Below are positions 1 to 6,880 of a DNA stretch of 6,880 nt, one piece after another. The notes under the pieces were generated by a model. It had not been told where the DNA came from and did no database searches. It worked only from the letters and a program-made list of their open reading frames with translations. The position numbers and the translations under genes are program-made. Location: NCBI GenBank assembly GCA_937921835.1, contig CAKZVG010000065.1, forward strand, positions 1 through 6,880, given 5' to 3'. The stretch comes from an uncultured Bryobacteraceae bacterium. GTDB lineage: Bacteria; Acidobacteriota; Terriglobia; Bryobacterales; Bryobacteraceae. The first letter of the stretch is position 1; every line of letters starts with the position of its first letter.

Positions 1-1722
1 GCCGTCGATGAGGATCGAGTTGTTGGCCTTGGTTTGGCGCGTCCAGCGGTCGTGGTGGGGCATGCCGTAGGCCGGTCCATAGTAGCCGGACGGGATGGCC
101 AGCGCCGCGCCGCCTTTGAGGATGGCGAACGAGTTCTGGTCGGCGTGGCTGTGGCTCACGCTGCCGAACGGACTGCTCTTGAAAAGGAAAAACGTATCCG
201 ATTTCGGCTCGCCGAGCGCGCTGTGCATGGCCGCCCAGCCGATGCCGCGGAAAACCGCCGCCTGCGGCAGGTCGGTGGGCGGAGCGGGCCGCATGTTGTC
301 CTCGGTAATCAGGGCGAGCATCGGGTCGCCCACCGACGTCCCGGTCTGCGCCGCGTACCAAGCCGCCACCGGGTCCTCGAAGCGCCGCGCGTGGTGGTTC
401 ATCAAGCCGGTGGCGCTGGAGCCGACGCCGCCCTCGGCCCCATCCCCGAAGGGTTTCATCTCGCCGATGGGACTGGTGCAGTACAGGAAGAAGCGGCGCA
501 CGCTGCGGAAGAACGGCCGCCTGTAAAGGTCATAGCCGGCGGCGGCCAGCAGCGATTCGAGCGCTCCCAGGTAGATCGCGTTATAGGAGAGCGCGTAGCT
601 GACGCCTTCGGCCCAGCCGCCGTCGGAATCGCCCCAGTGCGGGTAGAACGTGGTGAGCGCCTTGAGGGAATACTCCAGCCATTCGGCCGCGTCGGGGGCT
701 TCATCCTTGAGCGTGACGGCATACTCGCTCAGGTAGGCGATCAGGCGCCCGTTGTGGCTTTCGGCGGGCTGCGCCAGGTAGTCGGCGCGCTTGAGCCGCG
801 CCAGCACCTGCCGGGCGCGGCCGGCGGTCATCTCCCGCACGCGCTCGCGCTCGGAGGCGTCGAAAAGGTCATGCAGCCAGTCATAGGCGCGGTGGCCATG
901 CTTGGCCATGCTCAAGCCGGGTTCGTCGCCCCAGGGCGCCGACACCGACATCGGGCCTTCGATGCCCCAGCTCTCCACCTCGAGCAGAATGCGCTTGGCG
1001 GCCAGCCCGTAGCGCTCCTCGCCCGAGATGACGTAAGCCAGCGCCAGGGTGCTCATGGCCGAGTCGATGTAACCGCGCAGGTAGGCGAAATACCTGGTGT
1101 AGCCCATGCGCTGGCGCGCCGGGTCGCTCTCCAGGTGATAGCGCGGCGGCTCGGGCAGTCCGGTGGTGAGATAACGGTTGGCGCTCGAGCGCACCGCATC
1201 CCAGGCGCGTTTGCGCGTCCCGCCGAGAGTGGCGCGCAGGGCCGGGAGAGCGTCGCGCAGAAAGACGTAGCGCGGGTGGGCCGCGGGCACGCGCTCGAGA
1301 ATCCGCGCCGGATCCTCCCACGGGAATTCGGCCAGGCCCTGGGGAACGTCGAACTCCCAGAAGCCGCGCCGGGCAAGCACGCCGTCGCCCTCGGCGTCGC
1401 AGGCTTCGACGTTCCAGGCGTAGCGCCCCGGCGGCAGGCACAGCTCCGGCAGGTAGACCGGATCCCTGAGCCGCGGGGCGTCCAGCACCTGCTCTCCGGC
1501 CTCGTTCCAGATTCCCAGCCGGTAGGTGGCGGCGCCCTGCGCCTTCCACCACGCGAAGCCGGGCGGGTTGATGGCCGCGGCGGCGCCGTCGGGGGGTTGC
1601 GGAAACAAAACTCGGTCATTCACCGGGCGGGACGGGAACGCCACCGCGCCATCCAGCCGGAAGGCTCCCGAAAGCGCACCACATAGCCCACCGGCTACCA
1701 GCCGCCTGCGTGAGATCGACAT
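1..1722 (-). CDS. Heparinase II/III-like polysaccharide lyase with Tat signal, 3' end outside window
   Basis: The frame is open from ATG 1722 to the left edge, giving 574 residues; the C-terminus is missing. The N-terminus (MSISRRRLVAGGLCGALSGA) looks like a twin-arginine signal peptide, so the enzyme is probably exported folded. Residues about 55-130 look like a small beta/Ig-like domain. Residues about 140-450 form the helical (alpha/alpha) toroid, with an ESHNGR segment (His323, Asn324) and GGWAEGVSY (Glu372, Tyr376). From about 480 begins the heparinase II/III beta-sandwich, with the SHSHADQNSF signature (His524, His526, Asp528) and a later HH pair (556-557). By family knowledge (DUF4962 plus heparinase II/III, PL21-like), His/Tyr residues of this kind catalyse beta-elimination of uronic-acid polysaccharides and the second His of H-x-H helps bind a metal. 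The substrate cannot be read from sequence. The start is chosen because it opens the Tat signal and no in-frame start lies just upstream. No Shine-Dalgarno sits at the usual spacing. The gene is divergent from the PIG-L gene. Confidence 0.9.
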   Translation of the reverse strand, partial: MSISRRRLVAGGLCGALSGAFRLDGAVAFPSRPVNDRVLFPQPPDGAAAAINPPGFAWWKAQGAATYRLGIWNEAGEQVLDAPRLRDPVYLPELCLPPGRYAWNVEACDAEGDGVLARRGFWEFDVPQGLAEFPWEDPARILERVPAAHPRYVFLRDALPALRATLGGTRKRAWDAVRSSANRYLTTGLPEPPRYHLESDPARQRMGYTRYFAYLRGYIDSAMSTLALAYVISGEERYGLAAKRILLEVESWGIEGPMSVSAPWGDEPGLSMAKHGHRAYDWLHDLFDASERERVREMTAGRARQVLARLKRADYLAQPAESHNGRLIAYLSEYAVTLKDEAPDAAEWLEYSLKALTTFYPHWGDSDGGWAEGVSYALSYNAIYLGALESLLAAAGYDLYRRPFFRSVRRFFLYCTSPIGEMKPFGDGAEGGVGSSATGLMNHHARRFEDPVAAWYAAQTGTSVGDPMLALITEDNMRPAPPTDLPQAAVFRGIGWAAMHSALGEPKSDTFFLFKSSPFGSVSHSHADQNSFAILKGGAALAIPSGYYGPAYGMPHHDRWTRQTKANNSILIDG

Positions 1723-1787
1723 GAATACTGAGCATTGTAACTCCGCTCCGCGCGGCCTGGCTGCCGGCGGTGCTAAGTTGGGATACC
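1723..1787. other. Divergent intergenic region between lyase and PIG-L genes
   Basis: These 65 bp must hold the start signals of both divergent genes unless they lie within the coding regions. Apart from the TACAAT box toward the lyase, I see only a small CCGCGCGG palindrome at about 1748-1755 and no recognisable operator or convincing promoter toward the PIG-L gene. Confidence 0.5.
1734..1739 (-). promoter_or_regulatory. Candidate -10 element for the lyase gene
   Basis: Read on the minus strand this hexamer is TACAAT, one mismatch from the sigma-70 consensus TATAAT and an AT-rich island in GC-rich DNA. Transcription would start about 6-8 nt downstream, near 1727-1729. That leaves a leader of only about 5-8 nt before ATG 1722, which fits the missing Shine-Dalgarno. 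No convincing -35 box is visible at 16-18 bp spacing, so this is a candidate only. Confidence 0.35.
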
Positions 1788-2531
1788 GTGACGCGAACGA
1801 TTCTGCTCAGCTATGCGCACCCGGACGACGAAAGCTTCACGGTGGCCGGCATCCTTCGTAAATACGCAGCCCTCGGCGCGCGCCTGGTGCTGCTGAGCGC
1901 CACCTCGGGACAGGCGGGCAGCACCGGCGATCCCCCCGTCTGCGCACGTGAGGTACTGGGCGCGGTGCGGGAGGGCGAACTGCGGGAGGCGGCGCGCATT
2001 CTGGGAGTCGCCGAAGTCCACCTGCTGGGCTACCAGGACAAGCACCTGGCGCAGGCGCCGCCCGAGGAGATCCGCGCCCGGCTGGTCGGAATGCTGCGGC
2101 GCTACCGCCCCCAGGTGGTGCTGACGTTCGATCCCAACGGGATCAACGCCCACCCCGATCATGTGGCCATCAGCCGCTTCACCTCGGACGCGATTCCGGC
2201 GGCGGCCGATGCGCGCTGGCTGCCGGAGCTGGGGCCGCCGCACGAAGTGTCGCGCCTGCTGTGGACGCCACCGGTACGCGTCTACCACCTGGGTTCGCAC
2301 CCGGATCCGGCGGCGCTGCCGGGAGTGGATTTTCTGTTCGACATCCGCCCCTGGTCGGAGGCCAAAGCCGCCGCGCTACGCGCGCACCGCACCCAACACA
2401 AGAGCATCCAGCGGCACTATTTCGATTGCCCGGACGCGGGGCGCCGCCTGGCGATGGAAGCGCTCCGGCAGGCTTGGGGACCGCCGCTCACGCGCCGTCC
2501 GGAAACGGATCTCTTCGCGGGGCTGGAGTAG
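1788..2531 (+). CDS. PIG-L/LmbE-family zinc-dependent N-deacetylase
   Basis: This 247-residue protein is of typical length for the GlcNAc-PI de-N-acetylase family (PIG-L, MshB, BshB), which removes acetyl groups from N-acetylglucosamine-type sugars. The first strand ends in the hallmark AHPDDE (His11, Asp13, Asp14). By homology to MshB, His11 and Asp14 bind zinc and Asp13 is the general base. The second hallmark, HPDH, is at 122-125, with His125 as third zinc ligand and His122 catalytic. A C-terminal LRAHRTQHKSI helix is also family-typical. There is no signal peptide, so it should be cytoplasmic. GTG 1788 is preferred because it gives the family-like start MTRTILLSYAHPDDE, with a weak GGGA four bases upstream; GTG 1770 would add six residues with no better ribosome site. 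It could be a bacillithiol-type (BshB) deacetylase or act on another GlcNAc conjugate; no bsh partner gene is visible. It ends 9 bp from the convergent reductase gene. Confidence 0.9.
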   Translation: MTRTILLSYAHPDDESFTVAGILRKYAALGARLVLLSATSGQAGSTGDPPVCAREVLGAVREGELREAARILGVAEVHLLGYQDKHLAQAPPEEIRARLVGMLRRYRPQVVLTFDPNGINAHPDHVAISRFTSDAIPAAADARWLPELGPPHEVSRLLWTPPVRVYHLGSHPDPAALPGVDFLFDIRPWSEAKAAALRAHRTQHKSIQRHYFDCPDAGRRLAMEALRQAWGPPLTRRPETDLFAGLE

Positions 2532-2540
2532 ACTCGGGCG

Positions 2541-3497
2541 CTACACCGCTTCGCCGTCGTTATGCGGCAAGCTCGCGGCCGGCTTCTCGGCCCGCTTGTA
2601 GCGCTCGATCTTTGAGCCGAACTCGCCCTTGCGCGTGCGCTCCAGAAGGGCAGTGATCTCGGCCGGCGGCATCGGCTTGAACGTCTTGCAAGCCAGTACG
2701 TTGGCTTCAAGCTGCTCGACGGTCTCGACGCCCGAGACCAGGGTATGCGGTTTCTGGCTCCAGGCAAACCGCAGGCAATCGGCGATGGCCGCCACCGAGT
2801 TGCGGGTGATGCTGCCCATGGCGTTGGACTTCATGGCGATCAGCCCGAGCCCTTTCTTGCGCGCGTTGGGCATCACCGAGTGGATGAAGCTCAGGTAGTG
2901 CGGATCGATGAGGTTCACCGGATGCTGGATGGTCTCCCAGCCGTCGAAGGCGTCGAGCAGGCGCTGGTGCACGGCCGGGTCGCGGTGCCCGGTGAAGCCG
3001 ATGTGCCGCACCTTGCCCTGCTCTTTGGCCTTGACGAAGGCCTCCAGCGCGCCGTTCGGGCCGAGGATCTGCTCGACCTCGGACATCTCGCTCACCTGGT
3101 GGCACTGCCACAGGTCCAGGTAGTCGGTCTTCATGCGGCGCAGCGTGTCCTCCAACTGCGACATGGCTTCCGCGCGCGAGCGCTTCTCGGCCTTGCCCAT
3201 CAGCAGCACGTTCTTGCGCATGGCCGGGCTGAGCGCCTTGCCGTAAATCTCGTCGCTCTGACCCTTGTGATAGAGCCAGGCGCTGTCCAGGAAATTGACT
3301 CCCAGATCGAGCGCGCGGTGAATGATCTTGATGGCCGTCTCTTCGCCTTTGACCGCCATGTGGTAGCCGCCCAGGCAGAACTTCGACACCTTCATGCCCG
3401 TCTTGCCGAGCGTCTCCATGGGCATCGGAGTCTGCGCCAGCAGCCTCCGGTTGGCGGCCAGGGCCGCGGAAGAAATGAGGAACTTGCGCCGGTTCAT
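2541..3497 (-). CDS. Aldo/keto reductase with Tat-type signal peptide
   Basis: This 318-residue protein is an NAD(P)H-dependent oxidoreductase with the AKR TIM-barrel fold. The catalytic tetrad is complete: Asp71 and Tyr76 in NFLDSAWLY, Lys102 in LLMGKAEK and His133 in LWQCHQV. The late VSGVETVEQLEANV segment (about 254-267) is the usual cofactor phosphate-binding region. The N-terminus MNRRKFLISSAALAA is a twin-arginine (RRKFL) signal with a short hydrophobic stretch and possible cleavage near LLAQ (19-22), so export with bound cofactor is predicted. Met25 and Met27 could start a cytosolic form, but the intact Tat motif and a GGGGG stretch 7 nt upstream of ATG 3497 favour the long form. The barrel begins at about residue 28. 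No C-terminal ferredoxin-type cysteine cluster is present. It is last in the minus-strand run, 16 bp after the GH-A-like gene. The substrate is unknown. Confidence 0.93.
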   Translation of the reverse strand: MNRRKFLISSAALAANRRLLAQTPMPMETLGKTGMKVSKFCLGGYHMAVKGEETAIKIIHRALDLGVNFLDSAWLYHKGQSDEIYGKALSPAMRKNVLLMGKAEKRSRAEAMSQLEDTLRRMKTDYLDLWQCHQVSEMSEVEQILGPNGALEAFVKAKEQGKVRHIGFTGHRDPAVHQRLLDAFDGWETIQHPVNLIDPHYLSFIHSVMPNARKKGLGLIAMKSNAMGSITRNSVAAIADCLRFAWSQKPHTLVSGVETVEQLEANVLACKTFKPMPPAEITALLERTRKGEFGSKIERYKRAEKPAASLPHNDGEAV

Positions 3498-3513
3498 AGG
3501 TTCGCCCCCAAGC

Positions 3514-4548
3514 TTACTCCCCGATTATAGCCGAATTGTAGCCGCCTACCGCCGCTTCGATCCCTTCGTCGCGGAAGTTTTCGCCGCCGGGGAGCACGCC
3601 AAGGACATCGAAGTGTCCCGCGGTCCAAAAGGTCGCGGGACCGGCGGCGAAAAGCCCGCCGGAGCCGCGCAGGAATTCGAGGAAACCGAGATAATACTTG
3701 CGCCGGACTTCGGCGATGGCGCCCGGGTCGGGGCAGTTGAACCGCCAGGGCGCCGAGACGTCGGCGCTGCCGAGTCCAAACTCCCCAACGGCGAGGGGCG
3801 CGATGGCGCGCGCCGGTTCCGCAATCTTCGCCGCGGCCAGCGCGAAGGCCTCCGCGGCCTCGGCGACGTGCCGGGCGCGGGTGTCTTCCCGCCACCAGGA
3901 TCGCGGGCGATCCAGACGCAGGGGGGGATAGAAACTGATGGCGGCATGGTCGAGAGCGGCGAGAAAACGCCGCGCCCGCGCAGGCAGCGCGCCACCACGC
4001 CGGATGAAAGCGTCGTGATTGATCTTCTGGCTGAAGGCGAGCCGCGGAGCGGAAGCGCGCGCCTGTTTGGGCAGTTCTTCCCAGCCGCCCGGCCCTTGGG
4101 CCAAGGCAAGCAGCGACTCGTCCAGTTCGCTGCCCAGCGTGAGCACGAAGCGCCGCTCCGGAAACATCGCCGCGGCCGCGGCGAGAATGCCCGTCAGCGG
4201 TCCAACGACCAGCCCGGCAGAGGCGTTCTCCTCACGCGCCGGGGCGAACACCAAGTCGCGCCGCCAGCGGTAGGGACCGCCCGACAACGTGCACTCCCAT
4301 TCCAGGTGCGGCTCCAGGCGCACGTGGAAACCGTGGCCGGCCGCCCGCGCCACCGCCCGCGCCAGCTTCCCGAGCGGGGGAGTGCGGTGCGCTGCGAGCC
4401 GGGGCGCGGCGTCCCCTGACACCGTCCAGGCGGGCGTGAAGGTCACCCAACGGAAGCCCAGCGCGCGCAGGCGCGCAAGCGGCCGCGCCAAATCGTCGAA
4501 AGCAGCGGGATGGAACGAGGGGATGGCGTAGGACAGCGGCGGCGGCAT
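3514..4548 (-). CDS. Putative clan GH-A-like TIM-barrel glycoside hydrolase
   Basis: I do not recognise a named family with certainty. The 344-residue protein reads as one (beta/alpha)8 barrel. Successive strand-like segments are FRWVTFTP (32-39), FHVRLEPHLE (74-83), RFVLTLGSELDE (133-144), AAISFYPPL (202-210), APLAVGEFGLGS (250-261) and GPATFWTAGHFDVLG (303-317). Glu141 at the end of strand 4 and Glu256 at the end of strand 7 sit where clan GH-A retaining glycosidases have the acid/base and nucleophile. Tyr207 (strand 6) and Trp308 (strand 8) are also in expected places. The residue before the acid/base is Ser rather than the clan's usual Asn, which reminds me of GH113-type mannanases; that link is from memory and tentative. 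No signal peptide or membrane segment is seen, so it should be cytoplasmic. ATG 4548 lies 9 bp after the polA stop and lacks a Shine-Dalgarno, suggesting translational coupling. It could instead be a non-catalytic barrel. Confidence 0.7.
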   Translation of the reverse strand: MPPPLSYAIPSFHPAAFDDLARPLARLRALGFRWVTFTPAWTVSGDAAPRLAAHRTPPLGKLARAVARAAGHGFHVRLEPHLEWECTLSGGPYRWRRDLVFAPAREENASAGLVVGPLTGILAAAAAMFPERRFVLTLGSELDESLLALAQGPGGWEELPKQARASAPRLAFSQKINHDAFIRRGGALPARARRFLAALDHAAISFYPPLRLDRPRSWWREDTRARHVAEAAEAFALAAAKIAEPARAIAPLAVGEFGLGSADVSAPWRFNCPDPGAIAEVRRKYYLGFLEFLRGSGGLFAAGPATFWTAGHFDVLGVLPGGENFRDEGIEAAVGGYNSAIIGE

Positions 4549-4557
4549 GGCCGGGCG

Positions 4558-6880
4558 CTACTTGGCGTCGCGCCAGTTCGGCCCGCTGCCGACGTCGGCG
4601 ATCAGCGGAACCTCCAGGCGCTCGACGCCCTCCATGGTCTCCTTGGCCAGCCTGGCCAGCGCGGCGGCCTCCTCCGGAGGCGCCTCCAAGACCAGTTCAT
4701 CGTGTACCTGAAGCAGCATCCGGCTGCGCATCCCGCGTTCGCGCAGCAGCGCGTCGAGGCGGATCATGGCCAGCTTGATGAGGTCTGCGGCCGAGCCTTG
4801 CAGGGGCGTGTTGACGGCGGTGCGCTCGGCGAAGCCGCGCGCGGCCGGATTGCGGCTGTTGATCTCCGGGATGGGCCGCTCCCGTCCCGACAGCGTGCGG
4901 GCGGCGCCCGAAGCGCGCACCTCGGCGATGGTGGCCTCCAAATAGCGTTTCACGCCGGCGTAGCGCTCGAAGTAGCTTTTGATGTAGTTCTCGGCGTCCT
5001 TCCGCGGGATGCCGAGTTGCGCGGCGAGGCCGAAGGGCGTCTGCCCGTAGACGATGCCGAAGTTCACCGCCTTGGCGTTGCGGCGCAACTCGGGGGTCAC
5101 CATCACGGGCGGCACGCCGAAGACCTCCGACGCGGTGCGGGTGTGGATGTCCTCACCGTTGCGGAAGGCTTCGATCAGCAGCGGATCGCGCGACAGGTGG
5201 GCCAGCAGGCGCAGTTCGATCTGCGAGTAATCGGCCACCACCATCGTCCAGCCCTCCTCGGGAACGAAGGCGGCCCGGATTTCGCGGCCCAACCCGGTCC
5301 GGATGGGAATGTTTTGCAGGTTGGGGTTCGACGACGACAGCCGCCCGGTAGCGGCGCCCGTCTGGTTGAACGTGGTGTGCAGCCGTCCCGTGCGCGCATC
5401 GATCAGCGCCGGGAGCGCGTCAACGTAGGTGCCCTTCAGCTTGGCGAGCTGGCGGTATTCGAGAACCTTGGCGACAATGGTGTGGTCCGGCGCCAGGGCT
5501 TCCAGCACGTCGGCGGCAGTCGAGACCGTCTTGCCCTTCCCGTGGCGGACCGGCGCGGGCAGCCCCAAATCCTCAAACAAAACTTTACCTAGTTGTTGCG
5601 GCGAATTGATATTGAACGGCTTGCCGGCCAGCGCGTGAATCTCGGCAGTGAGCCGCTGGATCTCGACCTCCATGCGCCCGGAAAGCTCGCGCAGGCGCTC
5701 CGGGGCGATGCGGATGCCGTTCTGTTCCATGCGCGCCAGGACGGGGGCGAGCGGCAGGTCGATGGTTTCGTAGACCGCGCGGAAACGCTCGAGCGCCCGG
5801 GGGCGGAGCTGTCCGGCGAGCTCCAGCACGCACTCGGCGCGCGCCTCGGGTGCCGCCGGCAGCTTGCGTCCGAGCAGCCGCTCGCTGAGCGCTTCGGCCG
5901 TGCAGCCCGCGGGATCGGCCGAAAGCAGGAACGCGTAAAGCATCACGTCGTCGCTGAAGCCGCGCGGCTCGACGCCCAGGCGCCACTGCTCCAACAGAGC
6001 CGATTTGAGATCATGCACGATTTTCGGCCGCCCGGGATCCTCAAGGAACGGTTGCAGGGCCTCGAGCAGCCCCGCCGGGACGGCCCGCGCCTCGCCTTTG
6101 CGCCAAGCCAGACCGAACCCGGCGGCGAACGCCATATCACCCTCGCGGTGGGCCGGGACCGCCACCGCGACGGAAGCGCCGGCGGGGATCTCGCCCAGCC
6201 ACGCTTCCAACTCCCCGCTTGTGGTGAACGAAGCGTAATCGGCCGGGGGTGCCTGCTCCATTGGGCCGAGTTCGCGCAGCAGGCTGAAGAACTCAAGCTC
6301 GTGATAGATTTGCTGGAGCGCGGCGTGGTCCGGCTCGCGCACCTCCGCGGCCTCCAGGCTCCACTCGATGGGCACTGTGGTGTCGATGGTGGCCAGCTTC
6401 TTGCTCAGCCGGATCTGTTCGCGGTGGTTCAGAAGGCTCTCGCGGTAGGCGCGGCGCTCGACCTCGGCGGCGCGGTCAAGAAGCGTTTCCACCGGCCCGA
6501 AACGCGCGATCAACTCGCGCGCGCCTTTGTCGCCGATGCCGGGAGCGCCCGGGATGTTGTCGATGGCGTCGCCCTTCAGCGCCAGCAGGTCGGCCACGCG
6601 CTCGGGAGGCACGCCCAGGAACTCCTCCACCTTGGGCGGATCGTACCATTCGTCTTCCTTCACCGGGTTGAACATCGAGACATGCTCGCCAACCAGTTGC
6701 AGCATGTCCTTGTCGCTCGAAACGATCACCACCTCGGCGCCCGCCGCGGCGGCCTTGCGCGCGATGGCGCCGATGACGTCGTCGGCCTCGAAGCCCGGGT
6801 ATTCGAGCACCGGCACGCGCATCGCCTCGAGCAGCTTGCGGATCCAGGGAATCTGCTCGGCCAGGTCGGCCGGCATCTCG
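4558..6880 (-). CDS. polA: DNA polymerase I, 5' end outside window, 3'-5' exonuclease site degenerate
   Basis: The frame is open to the right edge; about 80-90 N-terminal residues are missing compared with E. coli Pol I. Numbering is from Met at 6876. Residues 1-200 are the 5'-3' exonuclease/flap endonuclease, with metal-binding acids in FEADDVIG (Glu30, Asp32, Asp33) and SSDKD (Asp55, Asp57) and the helix-hairpin-helix GDAIDNIPGAPGIGDKGA (102-119). Residues about 212-372 are the 3'-5' exonuclease-like domain, which lacks its catalytic acids. Residues 380-772 are the polymerase: GRLSSSNPNLQNIPIR (511-526), motif A DYSQIELR (Asp549), motif B R598-x3-K602-x3-F606-x3-Y610, and motif C QVHDE (His725, Asp726, Glu727). 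Phe606 equals the E. coli Phe762/Taq Phe667 position that disfavours dideoxynucleotides. The role is Okazaki-fragment processing and repair gap filling. The C-terminus GSGPNWRDAK is normal. Two genes follow closely on the same strand. Confidence 0.97.
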   Translation of the reverse strand, partial: EMPADLAEQIPWIRKLLEAMRVPVLEYPGFEADDVIGAIARKAAAAGAEVVIVSSDKDMLQLVGEHVSMFNPVKEDEWYDPPKVEEFLGVPPERVADLLALKGDAIDNIPGAPGIGDKGARELIARFGPVETLLDRAAEVERRAYRESLLNHREQIRLSKKLATIDTTVPIEWSLEAAEVREPDHAALQQIYHELEFFSLLRELGPMEQAPPADYASFTTSGELEAWLGEIPAGASVAVAVPAHREGDMAFAAGFGLAWRKGEARAVPAGLLEALQPFLEDPGRPKIVHDLKSALLEQWRLGVEPRGFSDDVMLYAFLLSADPAGCTAEALSERLLGRKLPAAPEARAECVLELAGQLRPRALERFRAVYETIDLPLAPVLARMEQNGIRIAPERLRELSGRMEVEIQRLTAEIHALAGKPFNINSPQQLGKVLFEDLGLPAPVRHGKGKTVSTAADVLEALAPDHTIVAKVLEYRQLAKLKGTYVDALPALIDARTGRLHTTFNQTGAATGRLSSSNPNLQNIPIRTGLGREIRAAFVPEEGWTMVVADYSQIELRLLAHLSRDPLLIEAFRNGEDIHTRTASEVFGVPPVMVTPELRRNAKAVNFGIVYGQTPFGLAAQLGIPRKDAENYIKSYFERYAGVKRYLEATIAEVRASGAARTLSGRERPIPEINSRNPAARGFAERTAVNTPLQGSAADLIKLAMIRLDALLRERGMRSRMLLQVHDELVLEAPPEEAAALARLAKETMEGVERLEVPLIADVGSGPNWRDAK

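Noticed and set aside
34..1686. A 550-codon open frame on the plus strand
   Set aside because: It lies antisense to the heparinase-like gene, whose frame carries clear motifs and a Tat signal. The plus-strand product is low-complexity Arg/Gly/Ala/Val-rich with no family signature, a common artefact in GC-rich DNA.
1616..1735. A 39-codon minus-strand ORF starting at ATG 1735, with a GGAGCGGAG stretch just upstream, overlapping the lyase start
   Set aside because: It has a purine-rich upstream site but no recognisable product and sits out of frame over the lyase N-terminus. A leader peptide role cannot be excluded but nothing supports it.
1748..1755. CCGCGCGG palindrome in the divergent region, possible operator
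   Set aside because: It is too short and too common in GC-rich DNA to call a binding site.
2745..3530. A 261-codon plus-strand open frame
   Set aside because: It is a mirror of the aldo/keto reductase gene, whose catalytic tetrad is intact on the minus strand.
3394..4419. A 341-codon plus-strand open frame
   Set aside because: It is antisense to the GH-A-like gene and the start of the reductase gene. Its product is Arg/Gly/Pro-rich and unrecognisable.
4510..5592. A 360-codon plus-strand open frame
   Set aside because: It is antisense to the polymerase domain of polA, which is unambiguous; the plus-strand product has no recognisable domain.
1..6880. Searched for CRISPR arrays, tRNA/rRNA genes, transposases, att sites, phage defence genes and tandem repeats
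   Set aside because: None seen; the window is almost wholly filled by five ordinary coding genes.

Overview
The window is a compact, GC-rich bacterial chromosomal segment with five protein-coding genes and almost no intergenic space. Two of the genes run off the window edges. The gene set is a Bacillus/Taq-like DNA polymerase I without proofreading residues, several Tat-signal secreted enzymes of the 'RRKFL' type, a PIG-L deacetylase and a heparinase II-like lyase. This suits a soil Acidobacteriota of the Bryobacterales/Solibacter kind, but that assignment is inference from gene style, not from a marker gene search.

Layout: (1) 1-1722, minus strand, is the N-terminal 574 residues of a Tat-exported heparinase II/III-like polysaccharide lyase whose 3' end lies left of the window. 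(2) A 65-bp divergent intergenic region carries a good -10-like element reading toward the lyase. (3) 1788-2531, plus strand, is a PIG-L/LmbE-type zinc N-deacetylase. (4) It converges, with a 9-bp gap, on a three-gene minus-strand run. Read in the direction of transcription this run is polA (DNA polymerase I, 5' end right of the window, stop at 4558), a clan GH-A-like TIM-barrel protein (4548-3514) and a Tat-signal aldo/keto reductase (3497-2541). The gaps are 9 bp and 16 bp, so the three are probably cotranscribed and the downstream two translationally coupled.

How they may work together: polA is a housekeeping replication/repair gene. The other four are all plausibly carbohydrate-active (lyase, sugar N-deacetylase, glycosidase-like barrel, sugar/aldehyde reductase), which would suit an organism that degrades complex polysaccharides. 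That they form one pathway is not shown by the sequence. I see no RNA genes, CRISPR arrays, insertion sequences or repeats. Nothing here amounts to a clearly new system. The most interesting item is the uncharacterised GH-A-like protein coupled to polA.
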